Source: an uncultured Bacteroidales bacterium
GTDB taxonomy: Bacteria; Bacteroidota; Bacteroidia; Bacteroidales; Bacteroidaceae
NCBI GenBank assembly: GCA_902791295.1
Contig: CADAVI010000004.1
Location: 1-44,162 of the forward strand
Direction of reading: 5' to 3'
DNA length: 44,162 nt
This document shows, in pieces, positions 1 to 8,014 of the stretch. Every line of letters begins with the position of its first letter. Position 1 is the stretch's first letter. The notes below the pieces were generated by a model. It did not search any database. It worked only from the letters and a program-made list of their open reading frames with translations, and was not told the origin of the DNA. Both the position numbers and the translations under genes were made by a program.

Positions 1-8
1 AAATACAT

Positions 9-76
9 AAAAAAAAGAAGGTTGTCTCACGACAACCAATCTTTTACTAACCTTAAATCTAATACCATGAAAAACA
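9..76 (-). ncRNA. Short leader/attenuator or small RNA with a 13-codon ORF and intrinsic terminator
   Basis: A consensus Bacteroidota promoter (112..82) points leftward into this stretch. The predicted RNA of about 68 nt carries an ATG at 68..66 opening the 13-codon frame MVLDLRLVKDWLS, with its TGA at 29..27. That stop lies in the loop of a 7-bp hairpin (20..37) followed by a run of U's (16..9). A ribosome finishing the ORF would sit on the hairpin, so a translation-coupled attenuator of a gene left of the window is plausible. A free-standing small RNA is the alternative. Promoter, ORF and terminator are read directly; the function is inferred. Confidence 0.6.
20..37 (-). terminator. Intrinsic terminator of the leader RNA
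   Basis: GGTTGTC (20..26) pairs with GACAACC (31..37) around a 4-nt loop. On the minus strand it is followed by CTTCTTTTTTTT, a long U-run. It belongs to the short leader unit and may also catch read-through from the receptor gene upstream. Confidence 0.75.
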
Positions 77-81
77 CGGTG

Positions 82-112
82 CAAAGGTACGGCTTTTTTC
101 CAAATATGCAAA
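82..112 (-). promoter_or_regulatory. Bacteroidota promoter for the leader RNA
   Basis: On the minus strand TTTG (112..109) is followed after 19 nt by TACCTTTG (89..82). This matches the Bacteroidota -33 TTTG / -7 TAnnTTTG consensus in both boxes and spacing. It is one of the best promoter matches in the window. Confidence 0.75.
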
Positions 113-166
113 CATTATACATCTTTTTCTTCAATCCGCCCGCATTTTCTTGATTTATGTCAAGAC

Positions 167-188
167 AAAACGGTATTTTGACCGCTTT
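167..188 (-). terminator. Weak intrinsic terminator after the TonB-dependent receptor
   Basis: Just past the receptor stop codon, minus-strand AAAGCGGT pairs with ACCGTTTT around a 6-nt loop, with one G-U pair. The U-rich side is part of the stem. It is a plausible but weak end for the signalling operon. Confidence 0.4.
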
Positions 189-189
189 T

Positions 190-2871
190 TCAGAATTCTA
201 TGCCGATTTTACCGACAACCGAGAGGCTTTGTGCCGGAATGAAGCTGTTGAGCAAACTGCCGTATTTGAAGTTGCCGTTCGTGGCATTGTACACATCAAG
301 CGACAGGGACAGCCACCTGTTGCTTTTGTCTTTCAGATATTTGATGCGCCAGTCGGCACCTACATTCAGCATTACCTGCGGTCCGTTTTCGTAGAACGAT
401 GCCGAGCCGGCCCTGTCGCCCGTGATGGCTTCAAGCAGATATCCCACGCGCTTGCCGTCTTCAGGCATCACATTTTTGATGGTGTGTATCAGTTGCTGTA
501 AGGAGGCTTTTTCCGCAGGAGTCAACTGACGCCCCAGCGAAGTGGCGTCTATGGTGGCGAATCTCACATAGATGAGAGCTACAGTGGCGCGGATTCCTTC
601 ATCCGGAAAATTTTCTATCACGTTTTTCATGCTTTGGAAGCAGGCCAAGTAGTCGCTGAGGTTCATCTCTACCATGTTTTTAGGCACCAGTGATGTGAGC
701 CGGTTCTGCACCAGCGGCGTAGCTGTCTCAAAATGCATGTTGCCTCTCAGCCACAGTTCACCGCCACGTTTGGCGTTCACCACGCGCACGCCGGCCGTCA
801 GATTGAGCAGAAATTCCGGTATGTTGCCGATGCGCATGTTTTCCGTTGAGCCGTAGTGCTCCAGTCGGAAGGCATGCTGGTAGGTGGTATTCAGATTGAC
901 GTAGGTGTTGAGAGCGCCGTTGCGATCGTTGTGCTTCCATTCGCCCACGAATTCCAGGCCGCCGACATCCACATGTCCGGCGTTGTAGAAGGGGCTGCCA
1001 CCGTTGGTGAACGTCTCGGTGGGCGAATAGACCACCTGATTGAGCGACATGTTGTAGAAGGCGTTGAGTTCCATGCGCAATCCGAGGTCTTTTCTGTCCC
1101 ACGCACCGCTCAGCGAGAAAGCGTCCATCGTCTGCGAAAGCATTTTCTTTCCGCCGGAGAAGACCACCAGTTGGGAAGCTCTGTAGAAATAGGGCGCATC
1201 CACATAAGCGCGCGAGTAGCTGAGTCGTGTGCTCCATGTCTTCGAGGGCAGATACACTAAAGCGGCACGGGGCGAGACCGTGTTGGTCTTGTAGCCGTCG
1301 AAGCGGTTTTTGTGGTCAAAGCGAAGACCTCCGTTCAAGACAAGCTTGCCCGGGATGAAATAGTGTTTGAGCTGCACGATGCCCGACAGGGTGTAGTCAC
1401 GCCCCTTTTCCACGACATTGTTGTCGGAGTAGTGTGTCTTTTCGTAGTCGAAGCCCAACTGGAAGCGTGAGTCGGTGAGCACCAGATGCTCGTATTGTCC
1501 GCCTACGAGCAGCGATCCGTGTTGGCCTTCCTCCCGTCCGTAGTTCCACGAGGCGTTGGCACCCCCGCCGAATGTGAAGCCCTTGCTGGAGATGGTTTCC
1601 CATGCACCGCGCGTTTTTACGTCTTCCAGCGAACTGAGGGCAAAGTCCGGGAGTTGCAGGGTTTTGAGCATGAGATAGGCGATGCCGAAGGGGACGGAGT
1701 CGCCGAGCACGTTGTAGATTTGGCGTTGTTCGTAATGGGCGTAGCCGTTGGCCGAGAGTGTAACGCGATCCCAGGAGTGGTTGTAGCCGAGGTCCACGTT
1801 GATGTTCAGGTGGGACAGACCGGGACGCTCTCCTTCGTTGGTTTCGTACTTGTCGTAGGAGAAGGGCTTGTCGAAGTTGATGAGCATGTAGCGGGGCACG
1901 GGCTTTGAGTGGTTGGCGGTTATGCCCAGATTCACGTCGCCCCAACGCGCCTTCAGGCCCACATCGAAGGCCGGCATTTCGCCAAAGCCACCCACGTAGT
2001 GGTCTTTGCCCTCCACATTGACGCGTTCGCCCCTGATGTTGTTGACCGATGCCCAGAAGGTGAGCTCCTTGTGCAGGTCGCCCTGTCCGTACATGAACGA
2101 GCCGCCGTAGTGTCCGAACATGCCGGCTGTCAGCTTCAGGCTGCATCCTGAGAGTTTCGCGCCCTCTTTGGTAAAGATGTTCACCACGGCCGAGAGGGCG
2201 GTGTTGCCGTAGAGCGATGAAGCCGGACCGCGCAACACCTCGATGTGGTCAATCTTGTCTACGTTGATGTTGTAGTCCATCGGCTCGGAGTTGTTGATGG
2301 AGGAGTTGAGCCGGTGTCCGTCTTGCATCACGAGGATGTTTTCCTGCGAGTTGCCGTAGAGACCGCGCATGGCGACGTTTGACTCCATATTGTCAATGCG
2401 CACCATGCCGGGCACAAAGAGGCAGAGCAACTCCCTCACGGTGCGGCATCCCGAGATGCGTATCATCTCTTCGGTGATGATGGTCACGGGCACGGGGGCT
2501 TCTTCCAGCGACTCTTGCTGCTGGGAAGCCGTGCGGATGGTGTTGTCGCCCTTCTTCAGACGCTCCAGCATATCCTGGAAGCGCGGATCGGCGCCGTATT
2601 CCCTGTAATAGGGGTCTTGTGCGAGCAGTTTTTTTGCCCACTGTTCCGATTCCAGAAACTTGTCCTGATAGAACGCCGAGAGTGCCAGCAGGCGATAGGC
2701 CGTCACCAGCTCCTGTCCTTTCAGGAATCCCAGCGAACTCTTGACGATGGAGTCCGACTCGCTGAAACGTCCCTTCTCAAAATAATCGAATGCACTGTCG
2801 CTCACGGAATTTTGTGCACACACCACCGCGGCATTTATGCAGAGCAGGTATATGATGGTCTTCAGGCGCAT
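190..2871 (-). CDS. TonB-dependent outer-membrane receptor with TPR-like N-terminal domain
   Basis: This is a 893-residue outer-membrane beta-barrel transporter. A signal peptide (residues 1-20, ending VVCAQ) is followed by about 95 residues of helical TPR-like sequence. The plug domain comes next (from about residue 115, VPVTIITEEMIR, with VLRGPASSLYGN near residue 215), then the barrel to a C-terminal phenylalanine. The TPR-like segment stands where Bacteroidota receptors often carry a carboxypeptidase-like domain. There is no SusD partner, so a glycan-import SusCD pair is unlikely. It is the last gene of the signalling cluster. A GTG six bases earlier (2877) overlaps the kinase stop as GTGA and could be the coupled start; the ATG at 2871 fits the signal peptide. 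The substrate cannot be told from sequence. Confidence 0.88.
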   Translation of the reverse strand: MRLKTIIYLLCINAAVVCAQNSVSDSAFDYFEKGRFSESDSIVKSSLGFLKGQELVTAYRLLALSAFYQDKFLESEQWAKKLLAQDPYYREYGADPRFQDMLERLKKGDNTIRTASQQQESLEEAPVPVTIITEEMIRISGCRTVRELLCLFVPGMVRIDNMESNVAMRGLYGNSQENILVMQDGHRLNSSINNSEPMDYNINVDKIDHIEVLRGPASSLYGNTALSAVVNIFTKEGAKLSGCSLKLTAGMFGHYGGSFMYGQGDLHKELTFWASVNNIRGERVNVEGKDHYVGGFGEMPAFDVGLKARWGDVNLGITANHSKPVPRYMLINFDKPFSYDKYETNEGERPGLSHLNINVDLGYNHSWDRVTLSANGYAHYEQRQIYNVLGDSVPFGIAYLMLKTLQLPDFALSSLEDVKTRGAWETISSKGFTFGGGANASWNYGREEGQHGSLLVGGQYEHLVLTDSRFQLGFDYEKTHYSDNNVVEKGRDYTLSGIVQLKHYFIPGKLVLNGGLRFDHKNRFDGYKTNTVSPRAALVYLPSKTWSTRLSYSRAYVDAPYFYRASQLVVFSGGKKMLSQTMDAFSLSGAWDRKDLGLRMELNAFYNMSLNQVVYSPTETFTNGGSPFYNAGHVDVGGLEFVGEWKHNDRNGALNTYVNLNTTYQHAFRLEHYGSTENMRIGNIPEFLLNLTAGVRVVNAKRGGELWLRGNMHFETATPLVQNRLTSLVPKNMVEMNLSDYLACFQSMKNVIENFPDEGIRATVALIYVRFATIDATSLGRQLTPAEKASLQQLIHTIKNVMPEDGKRVGYLLEAITGDRAGSASFYENGPQVMLNVGADWRIKYLKDKSNRWLSLSLDVYNATNGNFKYGSLLNSFIPAQSLSVVGKIGIEF

Positions 2872-2873
2872 GG

Positions 2874-3695
2874 TCACTTCAGTCGAATGGGGATACTTAT
2901 GGTGAATACGGTGCCCTGATGGGGTGTAGAGGTGAAGCTGAGCTTTCCGTGATGGCGGTTCTGTACGATGTCCTGTGTGATTGGCATGCCCAGTCCCGTG
3001 CCCTTGCCGATAGGCTTGGTGGTGAAGAAGGCCTCATAGAGTCCCTTCTGCACTTCTTCCGTCATGCCCATGCCGTTGTCCTCGATGCTGATGACGAGGG
3101 TGTCGCCCTCGCAATGAGCCTCCACGTTGATGGCCGGCGAGTAGCCCTCCTCGTTGAGTGCCGAACGCTCCTCCACCGTATAGCAGGCGTTGTTCATCAG
3201 ATTGAGTACGGCGCGCGAGAGATCTTGCGGAATCACCATCATCTTGGGCATGTTCTCCTGATAGCGCTCCGTGATGCTGATGTTGAAGTCCTTGTTGTGG
3301 GCCCTCATGGCGTGATACGACAGCCATACGTATTCGTGCACCAGCGCAGCGATGTCCGTGGGCAGGAACTCACCTTCTTTGCCGCGACTCTGCAACAGGA
3401 TGCCGCGGATGATGCTGATGGCGCGCTCACCGTGCTCCTCGATTTTCTGCATGTTGTCCTTGAGGTCTGCCGCGATTTCCTGCATCTCCTCGGCATCTTC
3501 CTCCTGCAACTTCTCGGCGGAATCCTCTATCAGTTCCACCAGGTCGTTGAGCAGTTTGCCCGACATCTTGGAGAAGTTGATGACGAAATTCAGCGGATTC
3601 TGTATCTCATGTGCGATACCGGCCGCGAGCATTCCCAGCGACGCCATCTTCTGCTGCTGATGCAATTGCTCTTTGAGTTTTTCGATTTCGGTCAT
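2874..3695 (-). CDS. Small soluble sensor histidine kinase
   Basis: This is a 273-residue kinase without membrane segment or recognisable sensor domain. A short coiled coil (residues 1-18) leads into the dimerisation/phospho-acceptor helix with an intact H-box (AHEIQNPLNFV, His29). The ATPase domain follows with N-box (NLMNNACYTV), G1 (DNGMGM) and F/G2 boxes (FFTTKPIGKGTGLGM). Its ATG overlaps the TGA of the propeller sensor upstream (ATGA), so the two are probably made together. Its H-box aligns with the degenerate one of that neighbour. It could supply the catalytic histidine for the sensor complex and phosphorylate the receiver of the receiver-PP2C protein; the motifs are seen, the partnership is inferred. 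Confidence 0.9.
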   Translation of the reverse strand: MTEIEKLKEQLHQQQKMASLGMLAAGIAHEIQNPLNFVINFSKMSGKLLNDLVELIEDSAEKLQEEDAEEMQEIAADLKDNMQKIEEHGERAISIIRGILLQSRGKEGEFLPTDIAALVHEYVWLSYHAMRAHNKDFNISITERYQENMPKMMVIPQDLSRAVLNLMNNACYTVEERSALNEEGYSPAINVEAHCEGDTLVISIEDNGMGMTEEVQKGLYEAFFTTKPIGKGTGLGMPITQDIVQNRHHGKLSFTSTPHQGTVFTISIPIRLK

Positions 3696-6415
3696 AGCGT
3701 AATAGTGAATTCCGTGAACTTATATTTCTCGGACGCCACGGTGATATTGCCGCCGTGGTCCTGAATGATTTGTTGGGCCAGATAGAGGCCGATGCCCGAG
3801 GCTTCCGCCGTGGGCTTTGTGGTGAAGAAGGGGTCGAACACCTTGCCGATGACTGTCTCCTCGATGCCGATGCCGTTGTCCCACACGCGGATGCAGGCCT
3901 TGCCCTCGGGCGTGCGCTCCAGGATGAGGGCCAGACGCGGATGATAGGGCGTCGTCACTTTCTTGTCCGTGACCGGGTTCTCGCCCAGTTCGATACGTCG
4001 GCGTATGGCGTATGCTGCATTACCCAGGAGTGCGGTGAGCGTCTGCGATATCTGTTCGGCGTTCACGTTGGCCATGACCGGCTCCTCAGGCCGTTTCCAA
4101 CTGCACTCGACGTGGCCTTTCTCTATTTCCTCCTTATAATAATTAAGCAGCATGTCCACGTCCTGCTGACAGATGACGCAGAGATCCGTTTCCTGACGGT
4201 CCTTGCTGCGCTCTTTGAGCACTTCCTCCATCGCCTTGAGGATGCGGGTGGTGGAGAGGCCGTGCTGCTCGATCTTTTCCAGATTCTGATCCATCATGTC
4301 CATGATGTCCGTGGCGTCGTCGTAGTTATCGGCCGACATGGCCACGCGCTCGGTCTCTATGTCTTCGCGCAGGTCCTTAATAAGTCCGCGCGTGAGGTGC
4401 GAGAAGTTGCCCACATAGTTCATGGGGTTGAGGATGCGGTCGATGAGGCCCTTGGTCAGTTTGCCCACAGTGGCTTCGCGCTCCTGCCGGATGAGGGCGT
4501 CCTGCGCTTCGCGCAAGTCGCGCGTGCGCTCTGAGACAATCTGTTCCAACTTGAGTTGCCGCTTCACCATCACCTTCACACGCCAGCGGTAGAGCAGGTA
4601 GATGAGCACCATCGTCAGGATGATGTAGATGGCAATGGCGGTCTTGCTCTCTTCGAACGGAGGCGGCAGCGACACAGCCTTCCAGTTGCTCTCGACGATG
4701 TTGCCGAAGGGGTCGAGGGCTCTCACCTGAATGAAGTATTCGCCGTAGGACATACTGCGGAAATTCAGCGTCTGGTCTTCGCCCCAAGGGCTCCAGTTGT
4801 CGGTCAGGTGAAGGCGGTAGCTGTAGAGCGTCCGCCCGATGAAGTCGGTCTGATCGGTGGCCACCGTGACGTTGAAGTCGCGGTCAAACTTCTTGCAGGT
4901 GCGGATATACACCTTCGGGGTTTCGGGCTGCGTCTTGGCCGCTTCGTCCAAATCAAGGCGTATCAGTCCGAACGTGCCGCCCAGCCAGGCCACATTGCCG
5001 TTCACGATGATGTTCTGTATGTTTGTGCTGTCCAAGGCGTGGAGCCATTCTTTCTGCAGGGGCGTCAACTTGTTGTTCAGCACTCTCAGGCCCAAGTCAC
5101 TGGGGCGGGACTTCCAGCGGCGTCCGCTTTCGTCGGTGTAGTCCAGCAGTCGCGACAGGCCTTTGTTCTCGCCTTTGACAAACGGTGTGCGTCCGCCCTT
5201 CGACCAGTACGTGTCGCGATAAGTGTCGGTGGCCCACAGGCTGTCTTTTCCGCCCTCGGTGAAGCGGTACACATAGGGGATGTCGTCCGTCTTTTCCGCG
5301 GTTCGTCCGTCGAAGTAGCCCTTGAACACGCCGTCCACCGTGCCGAAGAGGAAGCTCTCCTCATCAAGGACGTAGAGTGAAAGAGCGTAGCGGTTGGGAT
5401 AGAGCGGCTTCACCTTGTTGTCGTAGATGAACACGCCGTTGGCCGTGGCAATCAGCATCTTGCCGTCGGGTGCAGGTGCCAGTTGGCGGCAGGCCTGGTT
5501 GATGAGTTCCATGCGGCGGAAGCGGTCGTTCTCTCTCACGAACAGGCCCTGCAGCGTGCCGGCAAAGAGGCGCTCCTGATTCACGAGCACGGTGTTCACC
5601 TGTCCCCGGAGTCCGTCCTGATCAGAAAATTGCGTATAGACCTTTGAGACGGAGATGTTGAAGAGTCCGTTCTCCGTTGTGCCCCACACGGTGCCGTGTC
5701 CGTCGTAGCAGAGTGAGCCCACGCTGTTGGAGCAGAGCCCCGTCTCCTCGTTGAGTCTCCAGATTTCTTCTTTCTCTTTATTCAGAGCGATGACGCCTTG
5801 AGTTGTGGTGGCCATCAGTATGGTGCCGTCGGGCATGATCAGGCGTTTGTTCACTTCCAACTCGTTCCAGCGTTCCGGGACGATTCTCGCTTCGCGATGC
5901 TCGTGCGTGGGCACCAGATGTTCGCCCCCGTCGTGCACGTGATAGACGCTGCCCAACGTCGTCACCAGGCCGATGCCGTGCTGGTCTTCAAACAGTCGGG
6001 AGGCTTCACCGAAGCGGTCTTCCTCCGTCAGGTCGGTCGCCACAAAGTGCATCCCGACGTGTCCGTCGCCGTCAAATTCCACCCAGCCCAGATGGTTCAG
6101 TCCGGCCGCCCAGATACGACCGCTTTTGTCCATAAACAGACAGGTGAAACGGCTTGTGCCCGGGGAGTGGAGCGTTGTCCACGAGACGCCGTCCCACACC
6201 ACGAGGCCTTCGAAGTTGGCCACATAGATGCGCCCCTCGTTGTCGGCCAGGATCTCGCTGCTCACGTTGTGGGCGCCGAATTCGCTGGCAGGGATGTTGT
6301 GGAAGAAGGGCAGCGCGAGCCCGTTGCCCGAGTCCATCGCCAGAAGTCTCAGAGGGAGTGCCGTCAGTATCAGGCACATCAACGTCAAACGTATATGGAA
6401 CTTCATGCCTTTCAT
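3692..6415 (-). CDS. Periplasmic beta-propeller sensor with a histidine-kinase-like domain lacking the phospho-acceptor His
   Basis: This 907-residue protein has the sensor layout of Bacteroidota propeller regulators. It starts with a signal peptide (about 1-26), a long two-component-propeller region (about 30-500), and a Y_Y_Y-type domain (about 510-585, RLHLTDNWSPWGED). A membrane segment (about 592-614), a coiled coil and a kinase-like domain follow. The H-box is degenerate: GLIDRILNPMNYVGNFS has Asp659 where the next kinase has His (GIAHEIQNPLNFVINFS). The N-box-like GNAAYAI, DNGIGI and FFTTKPTAEASGIGL motifs remain, so ATP may still be bound. No C-terminal receiver or AraC domain is present, unlike classical hybrid systems. 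The ATG chosen at 6415 overlaps the upstream TGA as ATGA; an ATG at 6406 is also possible. Confidence 0.88.
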   Translation of the reverse strand: MKGMKFHIRLTLMCLILTALPLRLLAMDSGNGLALPFFHNIPASEFGAHNVSSEILADNEGRIYVANFEGLVVWDGVSWTTLHSPGTSRFTCLFMDKSGRIWAAGLNHLGWVEFDGDGHVGMHFVATDLTEEDRFGEASRLFEDQHGIGLVTTLGSVYHVHDGGEHLVPTHEHREARIVPERWNELEVNKRLIMPDGTILMATTTQGVIALNKEKEEIWRLNEETGLCSNSVGSLCYDGHGTVWGTTENGLFNISVSKVYTQFSDQDGLRGQVNTVLVNQERLFAGTLQGLFVRENDRFRRMELINQACRQLAPAPDGKMLIATANGVFIYDNKVKPLYPNRYALSLYVLDEESFLFGTVDGVFKGYFDGRTAEKTDDIPYVYRFTEGGKDSLWATDTYRDTYWSKGGRTPFVKGENKGLSRLLDYTDESGRRWKSRPSDLGLRVLNNKLTPLQKEWLHALDSTNIQNIIVNGNVAWLGGTFGLIRLDLDEAAKTQPETPKVYIRTCKKFDRDFNVTVATDQTDFIGRTLYSYRLHLTDNWSPWGEDQTLNFRSMSYGEYFIQVRALDPFGNIVESNWKAVSLPPPFEESKTAIAIYIILTMVLIYLLYRWRVKVMVKRQLKLEQIVSERTRDLREAQDALIRQEREATVGKLTKGLIDRILNPMNYVGNFSHLTRGLIKDLREDIETERVAMSADNYDDATDIMDMMDQNLEKIEQHGLSTTRILKAMEEVLKERSKDRQETDLCVICQQDVDMLLNYYKEEIEKGHVECSWKRPEEPVMANVNAEQISQTLTALLGNAAYAIRRRIELGENPVTDKKVTTPYHPRLALILERTPEGKACIRVWDNGIGIEETVIGKVFDPFFTTKPTAEASGIGLYLAQQIIQDHGGNITVASEKYKFTEFTITL

Positions 6416-8001
6416 TTCAGTTTCACATAATCCACGTCGGCACCGACGTGGGTGTTCCATTCGCTTTCGGTCAGGCCTTTGCTGATGCGGTTGTGTGTGG
6501 CCTGAGCCAACTTGTCCACGGCAAATTCCCACATGATGAGCTTGCCGTTGACCAATCCGCACACCACGCGGCTGCCGAAGGGCGCCAGCGACAGGGGCCA
6601 GCTGTCCATCTTATGTCTTGTGGACTCCACGGGCTTTCCGGCTCGGATTTGGTCCACGTTCCAAATGTGCAACTCCTTGTCGCGGCCCGTTGAGAGCATA
6701 AGGTGCAACTCGGGCATGAAGGTGAAGTCGGTGATGGACGACGAGTGACCGAGCAGGCGTGAGAAGATAACACCGCCCTTTTTGAGCACGTAGATGCGGC
6801 CGGAGGCACAGCCCACATAAGCCAGATCCGAAATCTCGTCGTAGTGTGCCGCCGTGATGGGCTCCTTGACGGGGGAGGGCACTTCGCTGTTGCGCTTCGT
6901 GCTGTAGGGGGTGCAGCCGATGGTGCCGTTGTCGTAGAAGAAGAACACTTCCTTCTTGGTGGACATCGTCGTCAGCAGGCGTTTTTTGGGAAACGGGCGC
7001 ACGCTGATTACCGAGCGCGTCCTGATGTTGAAGATGACCACCTGATGGCGTGCTCCCGCCAGCAGAAGCCCTTCGGGCAAGTCCTGCAAGTGGAAATATT
7101 CGCCTTCGGGCAGAATATGGTCTTCCGTCTGCTGTTGCTTCCCCGTCGCGCTGATATGCAGCAGATGTCCGTCGTGGCTAAGAACCCAGACGGCATTCTG
7201 TTCCTGCACCATGCTGCGCAGGTCGTAGCGCTTGTCGAAGAAAATCGTCTCCACCTTGCCGCCCTTCCAGCGCAACACTTCGCCGTAGCCGGAGCAGACA
7301 ATGCAACTTTTGCCGTCCACGCTCCTGTCCACGTCGTAGATGGCGCTGTGGTGGGGCGATGCCGCCTCCATCTTGTCGTCGTAGCCCAACGCTTGGAAGA
7401 CTTCCGGCTGATAGATGTTGTTGCCGTAGTTTTTCAGGAAATACCAGGCCGTGTAGGCCAACTTGCGCGCCAAACTGTCGTTGCCGTTTTCGCGTGCCAG
7501 GAGCGAACGGCTGCCCAGCAGTCGGGCCAAGTCGCGGTAGCGCAGCGTGTCCGTTTCGCGCTTTGAGCGCAGGGCGGCCTGCTCTTGCTGCAGGGCCTTC
7601 GTACGCTCTCTCCTGGCCTCTACCGAAGCCGCTTCGGCCTCGCGCCGTGCGCTGTTGGCCCGTGCTTCCGCTTCGCGTGCGGCACGACTTTCCCTTTGGG
7701 CTTCTTCGCGCAGTTCGTCGGCCAGACGGCGCTGCTTCTCGGCGCTGTCGCGCTGTGCCTCCGAGAGCAGTCGCTGGTCGCTCGCAATCTCGGCCATCTG
7801 TTCCGAGACGCGACGGTCCACGGCGGCGTCCTCTTCGCCATGTCTGAGGCGGGCGTTTTCCCGCTCCAGTTCCTTCATGTGCTCCTCGTCGTGGAGCGTT
7901 TTGCTCAGGGAGCCCAGTGTGTAGGCACCGTAGAGCGCAAGCGCTGCGACGATGGCGCCGCAGAGGCCGTAGAGGATGGTTCGGTACTGGCGCTGGAACA
8001 T
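6412..8001 (-). CDS. Membrane-anchored coiled-coil / WD40-like propeller protein
   Basis: This 529-residue protein has one N-terminal membrane helix (about residues 11-33) and a long Arg/Glu/Ala-rich coiled coil (about 35-150). The C-terminal half (about 195-500) is WD40-like, with a clear repeat around LGHSSSITDFTFMP...LHIWNVD. There is no signal-peptidase site, so the propeller probably lies in the cytoplasm, anchored to the inner membrane. It starts 13 nt after the receiver-PP2C gene and its stop overlaps the next start. The position suggests a scaffold between phosphatase and sensor; that is inference. Exact repeat count was not determined. Confidence 0.8.
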   Translation of the reverse strand: MFQRQYRTILYGLCGAIVAALALYGAYTLGSLSKTLHDEEHMKELERENARLRHGEEDAAVDRRVSEQMAEIASDQRLLSEAQRDSAEKQRRLADELREEAQRESRAAREAEARANSARREAEAASVEARRERTKALQQEQAALRSKRETDTLRYRDLARLLGSRSLLARENGNDSLARKLAYTAWYFLKNYGNNIYQPEVFQALGYDDKMEAASPHHSAIYDVDRSVDGKSCIVCSGYGEVLRWKGGKVETIFFDKRYDLRSMVQEQNAVWVLSHDGHLLHISATGKQQQTEDHILPEGEYFHLQDLPEGLLLAGARHQVVIFNIRTRSVISVRPFPKKRLLTTMSTKKEVFFFYDNGTIGCTPYSTKRNSEVPSPVKEPITAAHYDEISDLAYVGCASGRIYVLKKGGVIFSRLLGHSSSITDFTFMPELHLMLSTGRDKELHIWNVDQIRAGKPVESTRHKMDSWPLSLAPFGSRVVCGLVNGKLIMWEFAVDKLAQATHNRISKGLTESEWNTHVGADVDYVKLK

Positions 8002-8014
8002 ATTCGTTTCCGGT

